Below, one piece after another: positions 1-5,373 of a DNA stretch of 9,069 nt (the stretch's first letter is position 1; each line of letters starts with the position of its first letter). This DNA is from Planctomycetota bacterium (lineage in GTDB: Bacteria > Planctomycetota > Phycisphaerae > Phycisphaerales > SM1A02), in the NCBI GenBank assembly GCA_003671065.1, contig QWPU01000106.1:1-9069 (forward strand). The letters are read 5' to 3'. The position numbers and the translations under genes are program-made. The notes below the pieces were generated by a model, which saw nothing but the letters and a program-made list of their open reading frames with translations, ran no database searches and had not been told where the DNA came from.

Positions 1-1342
1 ACAGCAACTTTGCGTCTTGCTGACGCGCGAGACTTTCAAGCATGAGCAGTGCATCAACTTCACCGCGCTCGGCTATCGCGCGCACATGGGCGTATTGCTC
101 ATCGACGAGCGGAATGAGTTCGAGTTCGATGGATTCGCGTCGTGCCGTCGCCGCGATGAGCAACACCTCTGCCTGCGCGAAGTCGTTGAGTAATCGTTCA
201 AGCGCGCCTTCAATCGATCCTTGCGCGACCTCGCGCTCGGCGCGCGCCTGCGCAATCTCGCTGCGATTGCCGTTGAAAATCGCGAGTGGCGCGCTCAGAC
301 CAAGTACGAATTGCGAGTCGCCATCTTGTGTGCCATAGCCAGGAATGATGGTGAGATCTGGATATTGCGCGCGAATGGCTTCTTCCAGCGTGCGTTCCGC
401 AACTTCGTACTCGAGCGAGAGTGCGCGAAGTTCAAGATTGCTTTCAGCGAGATTCGCTGGCGCCGTTGGCGTGAGAGCAGATGCAAGCGAACTATCTGCG
501 AGCACGAGCGTAGCGCGTGGCGGCACTCCGAGCACTGCGCGAATGTCAAGATCCGCGCGCGCCATCTGCGCAATTCGTTCGAGTTGCGCGGCGCGTTGCA
601 TTGCTCGCTCGACGCGAAAGAGATTCGCTTGTGTGCGCGAAATCTCCCCCATTGCTTCCAACGACTCCACGATGCGAATGATCTCATCAAGCCGCGTCAG
701 AAATTCACGCGTGGCCTCACACTCAGTCGCAAGCGCCGCGCGTTGCGTCCACGCTCGACGCAGCGCAATGCGAACATTCCATTCTTGCTCGGCGATGCGT
801 GCGAGTTGCGCGCGATGCGCGACCTCCGCCTTCGCAATCTCCACTTCAAGCCGACCCGAAAGCGGCAGCGTGAGCGCAACACTTCCAAACGCTTCCCACG
901 CTTGTCCAGCACTTCCAAGCAAGCGCGTGAGATCGAAGCCAAGCACTGGATCATCCCACAACCCCGCGTTGTCAGCGGTTGCACGAGTCACGCCTGCGCG
1001 AAGACGCGCCACGCGCAACTCTTGATTGAAGACGAGCGCGACGCACTCAGCCTCACCGAGCGTGATCCCATCAGCAAGATCGAACGCGCTCGGCTCACCG
1101 TCGTTGATCGCGTCGAGCTTCTCCGCGAAACTCGCGACATCACCGCCTTCAAGCGTGCGCGAAAGAAACGCTTCTTGGTGCGCGTCAAGCGTGAGCGGTC
1201 GCGGCGCATAGGTTTGACAACCTGCGACGAAGAGGATCGGCGCGCACATGGTTGCAAGCACGGTCGCGCACACGGTCGCACGCATGCGAGCCAAAATGCA
1301 GGTCATTTCGAGCGCATGCGCTCTGACACAACTGATATCCAT
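1..1342 (-). CDS. TolC-family outer membrane efflux lipoprotein (CzcC/CusC-like), C-terminus cut by window edge
   Basis: The reverse strand stays open from position 1342 to the left edge, giving 447 residues without a stop. The N-terminus is hydrophobic and ends in a lipobox, FVAGC, with Cys42 as the likely acylated residue. Next comes a long, Ala/Arg/Glu-rich, coiled-coil-like body typical of the outer membrane efflux family (OEP). Near residues 345-370 is the motif LGLSAPLAIFNGNRSEIA, close to the GLSxPLPLFNRNQGxIA segment known from CzcC/CusC-type proteins. The family forms the outer-membrane exit duct of tripartite RND pumps. The start at 1342 is preferred because GGAG lies 8 nt upstream; Met20 (codon start 1285) would give a more compact signal peptide but has no visible ribosome binding site. 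The His/Cys-rich gene just upstream suggests metal as substrate (inference). The adaptor and pump genes would lie left of the window. Confidence 0.88.
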   Translation of the reverse strand, partial: MDISCVRAHALEMTCILARMRATVCATVLATMCAPILFVAGCQTYAPRPLTLDAHQEAFLSRTLEGGDVASFAEKLDAINDGEPSAFDLADGITLGEAECVALVFNQELRVARLRAGVTRATADNAGLWDDPVLGFDLTRLLGSAGQAWEAFGSVALTLPLSGRLEVEIAKAEVAHRAQLARIAEQEWNVRIALRRAWTQRAALATECEATREFLTRLDEIIRIVESLEAMGEISRTQANLFRVERAMQRAAQLERIAQMARADLDIRAVLGVPPRATLVLADSSLASALTPTAPANLAESNLELRALSLEYEVAERTLEEAIRAQYPDLTIIPGYGTQDGDSQFVLGLSAPLAIFNGNRSEIAQARAEREVAQGSIEGALERLLNDFAQAEVLLIAATARRESIELELIPLVDEQYAHVRAIAERGEVDALLMLESLARQQDAKLL

Positions 1343-1350
1343 CGGCTGTT

Positions 1351-1354
1351 CTCC
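1351..1354 (-). promoter_or_regulatory. Ribosome binding site deciding the TolC-family start
   Basis: GGAG on the minus strand lies 8 nt before the ATG at 1342. It is the reason for choosing this start over the in-frame ATG codons at 1306 and 1285. Confidence 0.55.
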
Positions 1355-1459
1355 AAGATGAAGCGCAGTAGCGCCTCTATCGGATTTCGAATGATCTCTC
1401 AAACGCGCAAAAAAGCGCACGCTCGACAGCGCACCGCGCCATCAAGCGAGGATCACTCG

Positions 1460-1948
1460 TTACAGCAAAAGTTCAGTGGCGCGCAGACCCAGCAGTTCAC
1501 TGCGAACAGCAACGCTAGGCCGATCAGGTGGACGAGGCACGACCTGCGTTGCTTCTACCGCGAGCGCAATGAAGCAAGGCCATGCACGCTCAACGCAATA
1601 TGTCAGCGCGGGCAGCGATGACGCAGCATCTACATCAATCGCACGACCACCGCGAGCGAGTTCAAAACTCGGCACACTCAGATGAAGATGGCAACCGCAG
1701 TCGGTGTGTTGATGCTTCTGTGGATCGACAATTCCGTGTGCATGCTCATTGCCGCACGCAGCGTCGTGATGTTTGTGCCCATCATGCTCGTGTCCATCAT
1801 GCTCGCCGTGCGCCGCATGCTCACACGACCTTGCATGTTGCTCGCAAGCGTCAAGTTGAATGCACACGTTCTGTCCGCGCGCGAGGCCGAGCCACGATTG
1901 CGCGATGAGCAAGAAGAGTGCGATGAACTTGATGAACGGCGAATGCAT
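1460..1948 (-). CDS. Secreted His/Cys-rich protein, CzcI-like putative periplasmic metal binder
   Basis: This 162-residue protein has a signal peptide of about 25 residues (Lys7, then a hydrophobic core). Residues 38-89 contain 15 histidines in HxH and HH clusters, and cysteines lie at 29, 35, 42, 65, 84 and 86, the last two in a CGCHLH motif. The rest is less charged and ends in a Pro/Arg-rich then Leu-rich tail (RPPDRP near residue 140, ending ELLL). The gene lies 117 bp upstream of, and on the same strand as, the TolC-family gene. Small His-rich periplasmic proteins in this position (CzcI in Czc loci) are known from heavy-metal efflux clusters. A role in binding or buffering Zn, Co, Cu or Ni in the periplasm is inferred from composition and neighbour; I cannot assign it to a named family. 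No strong Shine-Dalgarno precedes the ATG at 1948. Confidence 0.78.
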   Translation of the reverse strand: MHSPFIKFIALFLLIAQSWLGLARGQNVCIQLDACEQHARSCEHAAHGEHDGHEHDGHKHHDAACGNEHAHGIVDPQKHQHTDCGCHLHLSVPSFELARGGRAIDVDAASSLPALTYCVERAWPCFIALAVEATQVVPRPPDRPSVAVRSELLGLRATELLL

Positions 1949-2042
1949 GGCGATTGGCAGAGGGTCGGGAGCGTACTGTGAAGATGGCTATCGGTTCTTC
2001 TTTCGCACAGACTCGCCAGAATTTCGCCCGTTTGTGGGAGAA

Positions 2043-2057
2043 ATGGCTCGAAGCCAT
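2043..2057 (-). terminator. Weak hairpin just after the DUF167 stop codon
   Basis: The minus strand can form a stem ATGGCT / AGCCAT (6 bp) around a 3-nt TCG loop, followed by TTTCT. The hairpin begins at the last base of the TGA stop. The stem is short and the U-tract poor, so it may be only a partial terminator between the uvrC-DUF167 pair and the His-rich gene. Confidence 0.3.
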
Positions 2058-2368
2058 CAATCGGCCGTTTCAAGCAGGGTCGCGAACTCCCTCGCGCGTG
2101 CTACAGCTGCGCGAACAGCAAAGATTTTGAGCGGATTCCCTGCACCTGAAACGAGTTCGACCTCACGCTCGTGCACGCCAAGCGTCTTGGCCAACAGTCG
2201 AACAATCGCAGCGTTCGCCTTGCCCTCCTCTGGCGGTGCGGACACTCGTATCTTGAGCCGCTCGCCGAGGGCACCAACGATGGCATCGCATCGAGCGCCA
2301 GGCACCGCCTTCACGCGAATCTCAAGGTCATTGCCTCGCGGGATTATGTACGAAGGCATCGCTGTCAT
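2057..2368 (-). CDS. DUF167 / UPF0235 (YggU-type) protein
   Basis: This 103-residue protein matches the DUF167 family over almost its whole length. The segment VKAVPGARCDAIVG (about residues 19-32) is followed by LKIRVSAPPEEGKANAAIV with the diagnostic PPxxGKAN core, and then VELVSGAGNPLK. The family is a small alpha/beta fold found across bacteria and eukaryotes; its biochemical role is not established. The ATG overlaps the uvrC-like stop in the arrangement ATGA (2365-2368), so translation is probably coupled to uvrC and the two share a transcript. Met4 (2359) is an alternative start. Confidence 0.9.
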   Translation of the reverse strand: MTAMPSYIIPRGNDLEIRVKAVPGARCDAIVGALGERLKIRVSAPPEEGKANAAIVRLLAKTLGVHEREVELVSGAGNPLKIFAVRAAVARAREFATLLETAD

Positions 2369-3834
2369 CCGTTCGAACCATCGACTGGTGGCGTGGCGTT
2401 CGGCTCATCAGGTTTCACGACGCGAACTTTCGTGCGAACTTTCGGCGCGCGCTTCACCTTCGCACCTTCACCAAGCACACTTTTCTCACGCAACACATGG
2501 TGATAGTGCTGCGCGAATCGATGCGCCTCATCGCGAATCGCTTGGCACAACCGAAGACCTGCATGCTCGCGACCGAGTTTGATCGGCTCCGACTGCGTGG
2601 TCGTATAGATAATCTCTTCCTTCTTCGCGAGCGAAATGACGCGCGGCGGTTGCACGCGCAATTGCGCAAACGCTTCGAGTGCCGCGTTGAGTTGCCCAAC
2701 ACCACCATCGATGAGAATGAGATCGGGATACAACTCCTGCCCTTCACCTGCATCGCGATAGCGTCGACTCACAACCTCCTTCATCGCGGTGTAATCATCG
2801 TTCGTCACCGTGGTGATGCGATAGCGGCGGTATCCATCTTTGAACGGCCGACCATCAATGAAGCACACTTTCGACGCTACCGTTTCACCACCGCGCAAGT
2901 GCGCAATGTCGATGGCCTCCATGCAACGAATCGGTTCCTCCATGCCAAGCACGCGCGCCAGAGAACGCGCTCCCGCTGCAGGATCCAGCAGGAATCCAGT
3001 CACTTCGGGCTGCCAGTCGTACTCGCCGTCACCCACGCGCGACTCACGCTCGTCGAGCCTTTCAATCGCCGTGATCTGATCACGCAACAACGCCGCCCGC
3101 TCGTAGTTCATCTGCGCGCTCGCTGATTCCATCTCTTCACGCATCTCGCGCAACATCGCGCTTCGCTTACTTCCAATGAAGCGCAACAGTCGCTCGATAT
3201 CCGCGCGATAGTCGGCCTTCGAAATCCTCGCCGCGCACGGCGCCGTGCATTGATTGATCGCTGCGAGCAAGCACGGACGAAAGTTCGCGCGCTTAGGGTC
3301 ATGATCGAGAATCACAAGATCACATGTGCGATAGCGAAACACGCGTTGCAAGAGATGCATCGCTTGCCGCAAACTTCCGCTGGCGACAAACGGACCGAAC
3401 ACGCGCGCGCCTTTGAAGCGTTCATCGCGCGGTTCGCGCGTAATGTAGACGCCAGGAAAATCATCGCGCGTGGTAATCACGAGATAGGGAAAGGTTCGAT
3501 CATCAAGCAGCGCCTCGTTGAACGGCGGATGAATGTCTTTCACCAAGCGAGCTTCCATGAGCAGCGCTTCCCACTCGGTTTCGCAGGGAATCACATCGAA
3601 ATCGACGATGAGATCGAGCATCGGTTGCTTGCGCGAACCGAGGTCAGCAGAGGGAATGAAGTAGCTCGACACGCGATTGGGAAGCACGATCGCTTTCCCT
3701 ACATACAAGACGCTGCCTCCCGCATCCTTCATGAGATAGACGCCCGGCACTTCAGACAGCGCGCGCGCCTTTTTACACAGACCCGATAGGCGCTCCGTGC
3801 GCGCTTGGGCACCCTCGTTCAGAGGCGTTCGCAT
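2365..3834 (-). CDS. uvrC: UvrC-like excinuclease subunit, compact form without HhH domain
   Basis: Numbering starts at the ATG at 3834 (489 residues). UvrC makes both incisions beside DNA lesions with UvrB in nucleotide excision repair. The GIY-YIG nuclease domain is at about 29-106: PGVYLMKD, LYVGKA, Arg54, EALLME near 89, PPFN. Four cysteines at 171, 188, 196 and 200 match the iron-sulfur cluster positions of UvrC. A UVR (UvrB-binding) helix pair lies at about 230-260. The RNase H-like second nuclease keeps Asp309 (AIDIAH), the DDY motif (346-348), Asp376 (LIDGG) and His438 (RDEAH). Two pieces are missing compared with the roughly 610-residue E. coli protein: most of the segment between UVR and the first catalytic Asp, and the C-terminal (HhH)2 domain, replaced by a basic tail. 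The frame stays open upstream to a TTG at 4041, with ATGs at 3996 and 3939, but that stretch resembles no UvrC and its codon use differs. No strong Shine-Dalgarno is seen. Confidence 0.9.
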   Translation of the reverse strand: MRTPLNEGAQARTERLSGLCKKARALSEVPGVYLMKDAGGSVLYVGKAIVLPNRVSSYFIPSADLGSRKQPMLDLIVDFDVIPCETEWEALLMEARLVKDIHPPFNEALLDDRTFPYLVITTRDDFPGVYITREPRDERFKGARVFGPFVASGSLRQAMHLLQRVFRYRTCDLVILDHDPKRANFRPCLLAAINQCTAPCAARISKADYRADIERLLRFIGSKRSAMLREMREEMESASAQMNYERAALLRDQITAIERLDERESRVGDGEYDWQPEVTGFLLDPAAGARSLARVLGMEEPIRCMEAIDIAHLRGGETVASKVCFIDGRPFKDGYRRYRITTVTNDDYTAMKEVVSRRYRDAGEGQELYPDLILIDGGVGQLNAALEAFAQLRVQPPRVISLAKKEEIIYTTTQSEPIKLGREHAGLRLCQAIRDEAHRFAQHYHHVLREKSVLGEGAKVKRAPKVRTKVRVVKPDEPNATPPVDGSNG

Positions 3835-4022
3835 AGGGTGGGAATATTCCGCATCATCAGTATGTAGATTTTTCGAAGCACCAATGAGTCCGTTCAAATC
3901 AGATTTCGGACCTGTGGGAGTCGGCTCATCGAGAGTCATGCGAAGACAATGTAGGAGCAAAATTGGTGGAAGATCTGTGCGATTCCTCCCACTCATCCTC
4001 AAACTTGCACGACTCTCGTAGG

Positions 4023-4028
4023 TATACT
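4023..4028 (+). promoter_or_regulatory. Possible -10 box for the Cys-rich lipoprotein transcript
   Basis: TATACT matches the sigma-70 -10 consensus at 5 of 6 positions. There is no good -35 at 16-18 bp; TTGCAC (4005-4010) is only 12 bp away. A start about 7 nt downstream would put the 5' end of the RNA directly before the large hairpin at 4037-4088, which is why I list it. Confidence 0.35.
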
Positions 4029-4036
4029 CAGTCCCT

Positions 4037-4088
4037 ATCAAGTACTCGGGGCTTGTTGGCCGATGCCGTCACCCCCGAGAAACTTGAT
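4037..4088 (+). promoter_or_regulatory. Long two-part stem-loop in the lipoprotein leader
   Basis: ATCAAGT (4037-4043) pairs with ACTTGAT (4082-4088), and CTCGGGG (4045-4051) pairs with CCCCGAG (4073-4079). A small internal loop (A against AA) separates the two 7-bp helices, and a 21-nt loop caps them. There is no U-tract after it, so it is not an intrinsic terminator. It could be an mRNA-stabilising 5' hairpin, part of a cis-regulatory RNA, or a DNA-level inverted repeat. I do not recognise a known riboswitch class in it. Confidence 0.55.
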
Positions 4089-4144
4089 TTCAGTTTTAGA
4101 ACAGGCCGAGCCGCTGTGTGGCGACTCGAACAGGCTCGACAAGA

Positions 4145-4188
4145 TTTTCGCGGTGTCCGCGAAAACAACACCGTCCGCACTCGCGGAC
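4145..4188 (+). promoter_or_regulatory. Two adjacent leader hairpins with alternative pairing
   Basis: TTTTCGCGG (4145-4153) and CCGCGAAAA (4157-4165) form a 9-bp stem with a TGT loop. GTCCGC (4173-4178) and GCGGAC (4183-4188) form a 6-bp stem with an ACTC loop. GTCCGCG (4155-4161) can instead pair with CGCGGAC (4182-4188), so the two states exclude one another. They end 9 nt before the ribosome binding site of the downstream gene. Confidence 0.5.
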
Positions 4189-4197
4189 AGAACATTT

Positions 4198-4201
4198 AGG
4201 A
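4198..4201 (+). promoter_or_regulatory. Ribosome binding site of the Cys-rich lipoprotein gene
   Basis: AGGA lies 7 nt before the ATG at 4209, close to optimal spacing, and fixes the start. Confidence 0.6.
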
Positions 4202-4208
4202 ACTCACC

Positions 4209-4517
4209 ATGAAGACCATCGCTACCCTCACCGCTCTCACCCTCGTCGCTTTCCTCGCTGGCTGCAGCACCACCACGACCGCCCCAGGCGCCGTTGGCAC
4301 GAACAAGTCCGAGTGCTGCGCAACCAAGTCCGCTGAGTGCACCGCTGCCAAGACCACCGCTGCTCCTGGCGCAGTGAGCACCGAAAAGGGCTGCTGTGCA
4401 ACCAAGGCTGCTGAGTGCACCGCATCCATGAAGCCTGCTGCTGCAGCTTCTGCTCCAGGCGCCGTTGGCACCACCAAGAGTGGCTGCTGCGCGAACAAGA
4501 CCGGCTGCACCAAGTAA
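4209..4517 (+). CDS. Small Cys-rich repeat lipoprotein
   Basis: This 102-residue protein has a lipoprotein signal peptide (MKTIATLTALTLVAFLAGC, Cys19 acylated) and a mature part made of three imperfect repeats. Each begins APGAV(G/S)T and carries a Cys-Cys pair followed 6-7 residues later by a third Cys: Cys36/37/44, Cys62/63/70 and Cys93/94/100. The rest is Ala, Thr, Lys and Ser. I do not recognise the family. Nine thiols could bind soft metals such as Cu, Zn or Cd, or form disulfides in the periplasm; both are inferences from composition. The mature sequence favours AAG, ACC, GCT and TGC and avoids the GCG-heavy usage of the neighbours, which suggests high expression. It is monocistronic, between a structured leader and a strong terminator, and has a good Shine-Dalgarno. 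Confidence 0.85.
   Translation: MKTIATLTALTLVAFLAGCSTTTTAPGAVGTNKSECCATKSAECTAAKTTAAPGAVSTEKGCCATKAAECTASMKPAAAASAPGAVGTTKSGCCANKTGCTK
4281..4514 (+). repeat. Three tandem repeats coding the Cys-triad units
   Basis: Units are 4281-4361 (27 codons), 4362-4451 (30 codons) and 4452-4514 (21 codons, truncated at the end). All share APGAV-x-T-xx-K-xx-CCA-x-K and end in a Cys-Thr pair. They differ at many synonymous sites, so the duplication is not recent or is under protein-level selection. Confidence 0.8.
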
Positions 4518-4545
4518 GAACAGGCGGATTGTGTGTGAGCGGGCG

Positions 4546-4566
4546 CGGCCGTTGGCCGTTTCCTTT
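4546..4566 (+). terminator. Weak first hairpin after the lipoprotein gene
   Basis: CGGCC (4546-4550) and GGCCG (4554-4558) form a 5-bp GC stem with a GTT loop, followed by the pyrimidine tract TTTCCTTT. It may act as a leaky terminator ahead of the stronger one at 4605. Confidence 0.35.
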
Positions 4567-4604
4567 CGTGCACATCGCTTCTGTTTGAGACAAGTAACTA
4601 CTTT

Positions 4605-4641
4605 CACAACGCTCGGACTTGCTCCGAGCGTTGTGCGTTTT
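4605..4641 (+). terminator. Strong intrinsic terminator for the lipoprotein transcript
   Basis: CACAACGCTCGGA (4605-4617) and TCCGAGCGTTGTG (4623-4635) form a perfect 13-bp stem with a 5-nt CTTGC loop, followed by CGTTTT. On the opposite strand the stem is followed by AAAG, so it acts on the plus strand. It separates the lipoprotein gene from the DUF4920-pyrC pair, which needs its own promoter or read-through. Confidence 0.82.
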
Positions 4642-4671
4642 GTGCCTCCGCAGAGTTGCGCGTGAGCCTTT

Positions 4672-5373
4672 ATGATCGCGCGCATGATCTTGATGACTCT
4701 TCGAATTGCGAGTGCCTGCGCCGCACTCTCGTTGCTCAGCGGCTGCCAGCATCCAACTCGCGCGCAATACGACGCCGATTGGGGATGGAATGTCTACGGC
4801 ACGCTCACTCCGACGATCCGCGGTGTTGACCCTGAAATCAGCGTGGAAATGGTCGATCTTTACGCGGACACAGGCACCGTTGTCGTGCTCAGCGGCACGG
4901 TGAGCGATGTCTGCAAGACCATGGGTTGCTGGTTGGAAATTGAAGGCGACTCGAGGGCGCAGATTCTTGTGATGAACAAGGACCACGCGTTCTTTGTTCC
5001 GCGCAATTGCCTCGGCCGCCGTGTGCACGCGGTCGGACAAATCGTCGTGCAAGAGCAATCGGTTGAGATGCTCAAGCACCTCGCGATGGATGCGCACGCA
5101 AGCCAAGCTGAGATTGATGCGATCACGCAACCGATGACGCGCGCGGTCTTCATCGCCGATGCGATCATTCTTCCAAGCGGTGGTCTTGAGAAACTCGTTG
5201 CGCCGCTTCCTGCTGAAACCGAAATCGCGCCGATGCCTGATACGAGCATGACGCCAACGCCTGCGGAGGCTCCAGTCGAAGTTCCAGTCGAGGCTCCTGT
5301 CGAAACGCCGCCCACTGCACCAACAGAACCCGCTGCAACCGAGCCACTTCCTGAGCGAGGCGCGCAGCATTGA
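4672..5373 (+). CDS. DUF4920-type lipoprotein with Pro/Glu-rich tail
   Basis: This 233-residue protein starts with a lipoprotein signal ending LLSGC (Cys25). Residues about 69-155 resemble DUF4920: LSGTVSDVCKTMGCWLEI with Cys81 and Cys86 and the diagnostic GCW, then HAFFVPRNCLGRRV with Cys113, and a helical end (SVEMLKHLAMDA, SQAEIDAI). The family's function is not known to me; the conserved CxxxxC could bind metal or be redox-active (inference). Residues about 183-233 are a low-complexity Pro/Val/Glu/Thr tail, probably a flexible spacer. The ATG at 4672 has only a weak upstream GTGAG; ATGs at 4684 and 4693 are possible and keep the signal peptide. Its stop overlaps the pyrC start (TTGA), so the two are probably translated together despite having no obvious functional link. 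Confidence 0.82.
   Translation: MIARMILMTLRIASACAALSLLSGCQHPTRAQYDADWGWNVYGTLTPTIRGVDPEISVEMVDLYADTGTVVVLSGTVSDVCKTMGCWLEIEGDSRAQILVMNKDHAFFVPRNCLGRRVHAVGQIVVQEQSVEMLKHLAMDAHASQAEIDAITQPMTRAVFIADAIILPSGGLEKLVAPLPAETEIAPMPDTSMTPTPAEAPVEVPVEAPVETPPTAPTEPAATEPLPERGAQH
5269..5304 (+). repeat. Three 12-nt repeats coding (A/V)PVE in the lipoprotein tail
   Basis: Units GCTCCAGTCGAA, GTTCCAGTCGAG and GCTCCTGTCGAA are adjacent and in frame. The near identity suggests slippage-driven growth of the Pro/Glu-rich spacer, so its length may vary between strains. Confidence 0.65.

Larger units (their letters stand above)
3835..4208. other. Divergent intergenic region rich in inverted repeats
   Basis: This 374-bp stretch separates the minus-strand uvrC-like gene from the plus-strand Cys-rich lipoprotein gene. 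It is less GC- and CGCG-rich near uvrC than the genes. Close to the uvrC start is a perfect 10-bp palindrome, GGAATATTCC (3841-3850). On the lipoprotein side lie a possible -10 box, a large hairpin (4037-4088), a weaker hairpin pairing CGAGCC (4107-4112) with GGCTCG (4133-4138), and two short hairpins (4145-4188). An imperfect direct repeat, GAACAGGC, occurs at 4099 and 4128. No convincing gene is seen, though uvrC could start as far upstream as 3939. Confidence 0.6.

Noticed and set aside
1385..1420. GCGC-T6-GCGC on the minus strand between the His-rich and TolC-family genes
   Set aside because: The T-run would be the loop, not a tail, and the 4-bp stem is too short for a terminator call.
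221..1621. A 466-codon plus-strand open frame
   Set aside because: It lies opposite the TolC-family gene and part of the His-rich gene. Its translation is extremely Arg-rich with no recognisable motif, as expected for the antisense frame of a CGCG-rich gene.
1860..3126. Plus-strand open frames of 240 and 209 codons opposite DUF167 and uvrC
   Set aside because: They are antisense to well-supported genes and have no motifs, signal peptide or ribosome binding site.
3930..4018. Inverted repeat CGAGAGTC (3930-3937) and GACTCTCG (4011-4018)
   Set aside because: Only 8 bp with a 73-nt gap; this is expected by chance at this scale, and one arm may be coding if uvrC starts at 3939.
3835..4041. TTG start at 4041 for the uvrC-like gene
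   Set aside because: The added residues resemble no UvrC N-terminus, include unusual codons, and the start would lie inside the inverted repeat at 4037-4088.
4121..4140. TTCGAGTC on the minus strand, like a tRNA T-loop
   Set aside because: The flanks do not form a 5-bp T-stem, and no acceptor or anticodon arm can be built around it.
4237..5370. A 377-codon minus-strand open frame
   Set aside because: It runs antisense through the Cys-rich lipoprotein, the strong terminator and the DUF4920 gene. The product is Arg/Trp/Cys-rich without domain signals.
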